NCBI RefSeq assembly: GCF_026151205.1
Contig: NC_087072.1
Location: forward strand, 19,868,103-19,932,102
Source: Bolinopsis microptera
Lineage: Eukaryota; Ctenophora; Tentaculata; Lobata; Bolinopsidae
Reading direction: 5' to 3'
DNA: 64,000 nt
The first letter of the stretch is position 1; every line of letters begins with the position of its first letter. Made by a program: the position numbers and the translations under genes. This document shows, piece after piece, positions 52,201-61,200 of this stretch. The notes below the pieces were generated by a model. That model ran no database searches. It saw only the letters and a list, made by a program, of their open reading frames with translations, and was not told the origin of the DNA.

Positions 52201-55200
52201 GGGTTACAGAACTGGTACGGTGGAGAAAAAACAGATTTTAAAATATACAGGAAGTGGGAATGCGAGGATGATGGACGGTTCATGATTGTTGAGTAAGATA
52301 CAAATTGTTATAAAGTTATAAACGAATAAGTTCATGAATATTCAATCAAACGTAGCTCGTGTGATCAACAATACCGTGCAACTGATAACCGCTAATAAAA
52401 TTGGAAGTACCAATTATGATGATTTTCTTTGCATGCCGAATATGATATGCTTTACACATAAAACATATGTAACACATCTCAGGGTGGAAAAAACAAACGA
52501 TCACGTTGAAATAACGAACAGAGGAAACACCCAGTACAAGAAAACATTCGACTCCGGAGACGGAAACTGTAACAAGAGAACTGAAATAGTTGCCACCCAA
52601 GTTTGGGGCTATGACGGTTCCCTCTCGCTTGCTTTTTCTTCCACGGAAGGTCCGTATACTCTGTCTATGGTAATACAAATCTTGAAGTAAATTTTGTGAT
52701 CATCATTTCTGCAAGGATATAAAATTTGAAAGATATAGTAGCCCAGTTTGAAATGGCATCCCTTCACTTTCAGAGCAATGTAAAGAAGGAACGTATCGGG
52801 ACACTTCAATGACGACCTGTGCTAAATGCGTCGTTGGAGAGGAACCTAACAATGAAAAAACTACTTGTAGTAAGTTCAGAAGATAATATTATTGGACATA
52901 TTACATCACAAGAGTGACTCGCTTTATGTCTGCAAATATAATTATATAAAACAATCCCCCTCTTATTTTACTAGTGGGTCTATTAACCAAACATTTATTT
53001 CTGTTTCAGTTCCATGTCAAGGAGGGACCTTCAAGGACGGTTCACAGTCAGTATGTCAGAAGTGTCCCACAAACAGTTACAGTGGGGGGGGGGGGTGTCA
53101 TGTCCGTCTATGTCCGCCTATGTCCTGTCCTTTTTGGATTCTATGAGACAACGGACGTGTTTTTTGGGACATTGGCGGACACGGACGGACATTGGCGGAC
53201 TCGGACGGACATTGGCGGACTCGGACGGACATTGGCGGACTCGGACGGACATTGGCGGACCCGGACGGACATTGACGGACTTGGATGGACATTGGTGGAC
53301 ATTAGCGGACATTGGTGGACATTAGCGGACAAACGTTTTGAGGACTGAAGAGTACTGAAGAGTACTGAGGAGGATGGCTGAGAAGGATGGCTGAGGAGGA
53401 TGACTGAGGAGGATGACTGAGGAGGATGACTGAGAGGGAGGAGAAGGATCAGGAAGACCCAGGAGGAGGAGGAGGAGGAGGACCCAGAAGGAGGACCTAG
53501 GAGGAGGAGGAGGAGAACTGAGGAGGATGACTGAGGAGGAGGAGGACTCAGGAGGAGGACTGGGGAGTATGGCTGAGGAGGATGACTGAGAGGGAGGAGG
53601 AGGAGGAAGAGGAGGAAGAGGACTGAGGAGGAGGAGGAGAAGGACTGAGGAGGAGAAGGAGGACCCAGGAGGAGGAGGACCCAGGAGGAGGAGGACCCAG
53701 GAGGACCCAGGAAAAGGCCCCAGGAGGAGGAGGAGGACTGGGGAGGAGGAGAACTGTTGAGGACTGATGAGGAGGACTGAGGACGAGGAGGAAGAGTAGG
53801 AGGAGGACTGAGGAGGGGAGAAGGAAGAGGACTGGGGAGGATCAGGAAGACCCAGGAGGAGGAGGAGGAGGAGGACCCAGGAGGAGGAGGAGGAGTGAGG
53901 AGGACTGAGGAGGAGGACTGACGATGACTGAGAAGGAGGAGGACTGAGGAGTACTGAGGAGGATGGCTGAGGAAGATGGCTGGGGAGGATGGCTGAGGAG
54001 GATGACTGAGGAGGATGACTGAGAGGGAGGAGGAGGACTCAGGAGGAGGAATCAGGAGGAGGACTCAGGAGGAGGACTTAGGAGAAATGAGAAGGACTCA
54101 AAGGAGGACTGAGGAGAACTGAGGAGGAGGAGGAGGAGGAGGACTGAATAGGAGGAGAAGGAGGGGACTGGGAGAGGACTGGGGAGGAGGAGGACTGATG
54201 AGAAGGATGAGGAGGAGGACCCAGGAGGAGGAGGACTGAGGACCGAGGAGGAACAGGAGGAGGATGAAGAGGAGGAGGAGGACCCAGGAGGAGGACTGAG
54301 GAGGACTGAGGAGGATGGCTAAGGAGGATGACTGAGAGGGAAGAGGAGGAGGAGGAGGAGGAGGAGGAGGACTGAGGAGGACTGAGAAGGAGGAGGAGGA
54401 GGAGGACTGAATAGGAGGAGGAGGAGGAGGGGGACTGGGGGAGGACTGAGGAGGAGGATGGGGGACTGAGGAGAAGGATGAGGAGGATGACTGAGAGGGA
54501 GGAGGAGGAGGAAGAGGAGGAAGAGGACTGAGGAGGAGGAGGAGAAGGACTGAGGAGGAGAAGGAGGACCCAGGAGGAGGAGGACCCAGGAGGAGGAGGA
54601 CCCAGGAGGACCCAGGAAAAGGCCCCAGGTGGAGGAAGAGGACTGGGGAGGATCAGGAAGACCCAGGAGGACCCAGGAGGAGGAGGAGGAGGAGGACCCA
54701 GGAGGAGGAGGAGGAGGAGGAGGACTCAGGAGGACTCAGGAGGAGGACTTAGGAGAAATGAGAAGGAGGAGGACTGAGGAGTACTGAGGAGGAGGAGGAG
54801 GAGGAGGACTGAATAGGATGAGAAGGAGGGGACTGGGAGAGGACTGGGGAGGAGGAGGACTGATGAGAAGGATGAGGAGGAGGACCCAGGAGGAGGAGGA
54901 CTGAGAACCGAGGAGGAACAGGAGGAGGATGAAGAGGAGGAGGAGGACCCAGGAGGAGGAGGACCCAGGAGGAGGACTGAGGAGGACTGAGGAGGATGGC
55001 TGAGGAGGATGGCTGAGGAGGATGGCTGAGGAGGCTGGCTGAGGAGGATGACTGAGAGGGAAGAGGAGGAGGAGGAGGAGGAGGACTGAGGAGGACTGAG
55101 AAGGAGGAGGAGGAGGAGGAGGACTGAATAGGAGGAGGAGGAGGGGGACTGGGGGAGGACTGAGGAGGAGGATGGAGGACTGATGACTGAGGAGGAAGAG

Positions 55201-58200
55201 GAGGAGGATGAAGAGGAGGAGGAGGACCCAGGAGGGAGCTCAGGAGGAGGAGGAGGACTGGGGAGGAGGAGGACTGTTGAGGACTGATGAGGAGGACTGA
55301 GGACGAGGAGGAGGAGGAGGACTGAGGAGGGGAGGAGGAAGAGGACTGAGAACGATCAGGAAGACCCAGGGGGAGGAGGAGGAAGAGTAGGAGGAGGAAG
55401 CATCTAAATGTTATTTCCATTTTTGTCCGTTTTTGTCCGTTTTTGTCCGCTCTATTTTTTGTCCGTTTTGAAAATATAGGGTACCGAACGGACAAAAAAC
55501 ATGATCCCCCTATAACAGCAAAAATTGAACATTTTATTTAGCAATTTAGGTGTCCATTAATGTCCGCCTATGTCCGCCTATGTCCGTCTATGTCCGCCTA
55601 TGTCCGTCTATGTCCGCCTATGTCCGCCTATGTCCGTCTATGTCCGCCTATGTCCGTCTATGTCCGCCTATGTCCGCCTATGTCCTGTCCTTTTTGGATA
55701 CTATGAGACAAGCGGACATAGACGGACGTGACACCCCCCCCTACAGTGCAGAGAGATCTGGGCTGTGTATCACGTGTCCTAAAGGATCCCATGCTTCCGA
55801 GGATCACATTCGCTGCGGTAATTTTCTCTGATATATTTTATTTAGACATTTCATAGATGCCACCACCAGGGTCAACTAGAAATTGGGACTAGAGATTTTT
55901 ATTTAAGATTATGTATTTTAGCTTGTACTTTTTGGGCGCATATAAATTTATTCAAAACGTTCAGTTTCGTGTGAGAGTCTGCCCTCTAACTGGACGGAGA
56001 TAATAACAGAGACACAGTTCCCCCTCCCACCTAGGGCTGAAGTTTCCCTAAAGTGTAGTCCCGGACACACTCTGACTGGAGACAGCACTGTCACATGTGT
56101 TGAGGGAACAGATTTTTCCTTTAATAACGTCCCCTCCTGTCTGTTAGGTTTGTAGGCAGAATGTTGTTCGTTTGTTGATGTTAAACTTAAGAAGGGATTT
56201 TTAGCAATCTTAAACTATTTGAGCCCAAACCTGTCTTACAGAACGAATAAAATTAATGTTTCATTATTATAGACAGGTGCGAGTCTATCCCGGACACAGC
56301 AAACCTTGAAACGGAAACTGAGTTTCCGGTGCAGTATGATGTTGTGGTGACAGTGATCTGTGAGACTGGATACTATCTATCAGGAGCTGATACCATCACT
56401 TGTATCAAGGGTAGGATCTACAAGTCACATCACGATCCTGGTTGTATTGCGAGTAAGTCGTTAGTCGAAAATATTGTGATTCATCAATCAATATAATAAT
56501 GACAAAAAACAAAAACGTTACCTAAATACAAAATATAAAAGATACAAAATAACATCTAATAAACTAAAATGATTATCTGATCAGAGACCTGCACGGGGTT
56601 GCCTCCGGAGATTACACACCTACAGACGGACGTGCAGTTCCCGGTGAGTTACGGCACCATAATACCAGTGCAGTGTTCAGAGGATAGGGACCTTAGGGGA
56701 AACGTTGTGATCACTTGTGACCAGGACACTGTGTTCCTCTTCCAGGACAAACCTCGCTGCAATGATTTAGGTACGTGAGATGATCCTCTCAGCTTCAGAT
56801 GGATTACTTTTTTAGCACGTTTAAACAAGCTTGCTGGATGTTGTCTTATTAACATTGTTTTTCAACGTCAGCTAATATTAACTCCGCTGTTCAGGATCAT
56901 GCTCAGAATTACAGCTAGACAGTAACCTCTACACCGGCTCCCAGTTCCCTGTGAAGAAGGGGACAACAATAGATGTGAACTGTGTGGCTGGGTACTCCTT
57001 AGCTGGAGACAGAACCATCACCTGTGTCCAGGACACAAAGTTCAGCTCAGCCAGGAACTTCCCTAGCTGCACCGTTGACAAGTGCACTGGATTGCCGGAT
57101 GAAATCTTCGACATGAAGACAAACATCCCACCCTCAGTGGACCATGGAAAAAGAGTGGAGCTGGACTGTATCCAGGGATACAGTCTGTCTGGTAGCAGTC
57201 TCATCACCTGTATCAAGGGAAACAACTGGGAGTACAAGGATACACCTTACTGTGTTTTAGGTGAGATCCCAGGAAACTGGCGATAATATGATTGAATATG
57301 AGCTGATCGGAATAATAGGGTTATAACAACCTCAACAAAATTAGTTAATAACTTGACCAATAATAAGTTATGTCTGATTTTGTTGAGACTTTAACGTGAA
57401 CAGTGAACTGCTCCCCACAGACACGTGTACAGAACTACCAGCAGCTCTATCAGACATGACAACGACCAGCACCTTCCCCGTAGTAGTAGGAACAGTGGTG
57501 GAAGTTGCCTGTAAGCGGGGTCACACTTTAGCTGGGGACGATACTATCACATGTGAGAGGGGAGTAGTCTTCACTATGGACCAACGTCCTACTTGCACCA
57601 TAGGTTTGTTAATTCTTTAATTAGTCATAATGAATGTAGATGTTTAGGCACCATTATAGATAATTTACAGGAATAATAAGTACACTTCTTGTTACTTTCA
57701 ATTATAGAAATCCCAATCCCAGAATATGAGTAATTGCAGTCACTTTATTTTTAACTTTAACCTTCATTATGGCACTCAGATCAGTGCACAAGATTGTTGA
57801 CAGAAAACTATCTCATCACTGACTCCAGTTTCCCTGTCGTATACGGAACCATGATCTCAGTGTCCTGTGAGCCAGGCTACTCTGTGATGGGGAATAAGGA
57901 GATCACATGCGAAAAGGGAATATTGTTCTCTCACCGATCATCCCGTCCTAAGTGTGTCAACCCAGGTGAGACTTAATTCATCACTGACTCAATAACGTAG
58001 TTGATTTCTTAACTGATCATCGAATAAAGTTACCACAGTTGAGTAACAAATTTGATCTTAATGTTCCATAGATTCTAATTTGTGTCATGTCTTATGAAAT
58101 CAGTAAACTCTGACAGATTGTGTTACAGTGGACCTGTGTGCCATGTTAATCATGACAACTTCACTGTTTATAATTCGAGTGTTAAGGTCACAGGGGGGTC

Positions 58201-61200
58201 CGAGGTCGAAAAAACGTTTTTTGCCAGTTGGCAGACCACGTACTATCTGACGCTTACACACCACCCTTAGCCCCCCAGAGCGCCTAGTTTGTCGTAAAAT
58301 TGAGGTTAACTATTGCCTTTTTAATCAGTTAACCTCACAAATAACCAGTTCTTAACATTTTATTGCTCTCATCACAAGTTAAACTTATCAATGGGTATCA
58401 ATTGGCCATCCAATGTGAACAGAACTATTATATGTCCTTTATTTGTTGGAAAATTGAGGTTAACATATTTTCTCAGAATCAGTCTTTTGACTCTCCTGAA
58501 CAATTTATTTACCACCTCAAAAACCTATCTTCTCCTAGAGCTTTTATCCATTTCACCTCAAATTTGGAACTTATGTTCCTGACATAAATTTAAAAGTTTG
58601 TTATGTAACGATTGTTGTAATTTTGCTCCTAACTCTTTTTATGAGGTTAACCATTTTAAATTTTGTAAATTTTGTAACCCGCACTCATGGGTAACCTCAT
58701 ATCTCAGCTTTGGAGCAAGATATCATAAATCGTTACATAACAAAAACTCAAATACCTTGAAGAACATTGTTGCCAAGTTACAAGGTTCTAAGTCATAAAC
58801 TGACAAAGAAGATAGATTTTGAACATAATTTCATTTAAAGTTTTCATTTACCTTACTCGGGAATATTATAGCGGGTTAATTTATGACTGGGAAAATAAAT
58901 AACCGGGAAAAATATGGCGGAATTTCCCAAAACCCGCCAAATTATCCCGGTCATGTATTTACCGGTGGCCGACCGTTCAAGTTTTTTTTCAGAGGTCAAC
59001 AAATTTTCAACCGAAATTTCTGTTTTTGTTACTTGTTAAAGAAGTTATTTCAATTTACAGTTACTGATATTACTCAGAAATAGAAAAAAAGACACGTCTA
59101 TGGCGGCCGAGCCATCTCGGCCGCCATACACGTCTAGTATTTAAAGGAAAATAAATCTATAGCAATAATAAGTCAAATCTTCATTAAAGCGTATTCTCAT
59201 TCTCATTATCGCTAATGTCCCCTCCATTATCATTATTGATATCCCCCTGCTGCTGACCGTCAAATTCGAAGTTGTATTGTTGTCTTAACAAGACTTTCAT
59301 TTTGTCCGCTAATGGGGCTACTGCTCTGAAGGTCAGCCGGAGCTTAATTTCCTGCCCACCGCTTGGTATTGGGGAACGTCTTGGCTTTGCATCTTCAACT
59401 GCTCCAGTAATCAATCCACCGTGGACCATGAAATAGTGGCACAGTTTACTCACTTCATGGGCAAGAAAAGTGAGAATCACGGTCCACCCTGAAATCTGAT
59501 TTCCATAACCAAATTGTGATTTTTATAACGAAATTATGGTAGCAACCGCCAATAAAGTTACAGCCCTCCATCCACTGCTTCAAAAGTCTTCTCTAGCACA
59601 TATGAGACTTCAGGTAAAATATGATGATCACCACCCCCTTGGAACCCCATAATCTGAGTCGGCGGGTTTTTTTTATGACTGGTAAAATTTTTGACCGGGA
59701 AAAATATGGCGGAATCTTCCAAAACCCACCACTTTATCCCGGTTATAATAATCCTGAGTAAGGTACAATAGAATTACTAGTAAACCTCAAAATTCAACGC
59801 GCGATATCTTCAAATAGGAAACTTTGTTTTCGGTAAGGACAAAAGCATTTGAAAATTTAGATCGAGCTCTACAACATATCTCAAAATCTCAAAATTGACC
59901 TCGGACCCCCCCCCCCCCCCCCTGTGGCCTTAACGTTATGATGTTGTCAATTAATTAGTCTGTTAATCACTGTGAAAGTGTAATAGTTATACTGTAATTT
60001 ATGATTCCGACTTCCGAGCAATTACCGCTCAAAACTTAACGACAGATATGCTAAAGTTCAGCGAGGGAATTGGGAGGAATTCATAAATGGCAAATTAAGA
60101 AACTTTGATGAGACTGAGGTTGGCGTTGAAAATTTAAACAATGATGAAGTCAACACAACCAACAGCTTGTTTCTATAATAGTCTGATCTAGGAACCGACC
60201 GGATATCCGGCTGAATCTGGTTCTGTGAAACTTCCTAGCCGCGATGCCAAGCACCTTCATAAGTAGTAACGTTTTATTTCGCGAGCTAAACGCGACGATA
60301 CTTCTTGTAAACGCGTAATCTTCTAAAACAATGCGTAAAATACTGCACTACTAGGAACTTAGGAAACGATTAAAATATATAGCCAATATGACAAATCTCG
60401 TGAGCCTGGTTCTCTCGCTCTCCTACTGCACATTCAACACTCTTTGATGTCTAAGTCACCAGAGTCTCGTCTATTATAATTCAGATCCATCCACAAGGAT
60501 CACTTGACATTTTGACATTATGTGACCCTCTGCAATGTCAAGTGATCCTTGGGCGCAACTGTCGTTTTGATAATCTGACATGACAAATCAGATCACGTCA
60601 CTGATTGGGAACCAGATAAATGTTAATGGCCTATGAAGGTGTGGGAAATGGGCGCAACTGTCGGTACGCCGACAAATTATATTGCTATTTTGCATATTAT
60701 TTGTTATCATTATCTAATATAATTGGGCATCGTTAGCCTTACAAGGCATAGTTAACAGTAATTATGATTTATGAGCCACTTATTGTTTAACAAGAAATGC
60801 GGCCGCTTTTCTTTTGTGGATGGCCGCTCAATTTCCCGATCCGGGATGAAGTATTCTATCATATTCCATACCAGTACCACCTGGGGACCCCAGTCTTTGC
60901 TGTTTATAAGCATGCAGATATGGCGGAGTGACAGGCCGAGCGCCGCCCAGTTGATATAATTCTATATTGAATTTGAAAATCGTGTATATTTCTATGTAAC
61001 TATATGTTTATTGTTTATGCAACCTGACACGGATCTGTGCAAAATAGTAATACTAACTCAAAATAATAATACAATGCTATCAATTAGTCCCTATCGGGAT
61101 GCGTACATGGTAAAATTAACAATGTACTTGAACATTTCAGCACCGCGCGCCAACAATTGTTTAATTCAGATGATCGCGCAAAATAACTTTGCGCAGGCAG

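Noticed and set aside
53098..53348. Frames with [14 protein letters not shown] or [15 protein letters not shown] repeats
   Set aside because: Translations of the 20-base tandem array inside the inserted element.
54749..55495. 248-codon minus-strand frame, serine/proline/leucine rich
   Set aside because: It is the complement of the GGA/GAGGACTGA purine tract; low complexity without stops explains the frame.
58082..58270. Eighth CCP exon
   Set aside because: Only the first half resembles a CCP and it is not in the phase-1 frame shared by all other CCP exons; kept as unresolved.
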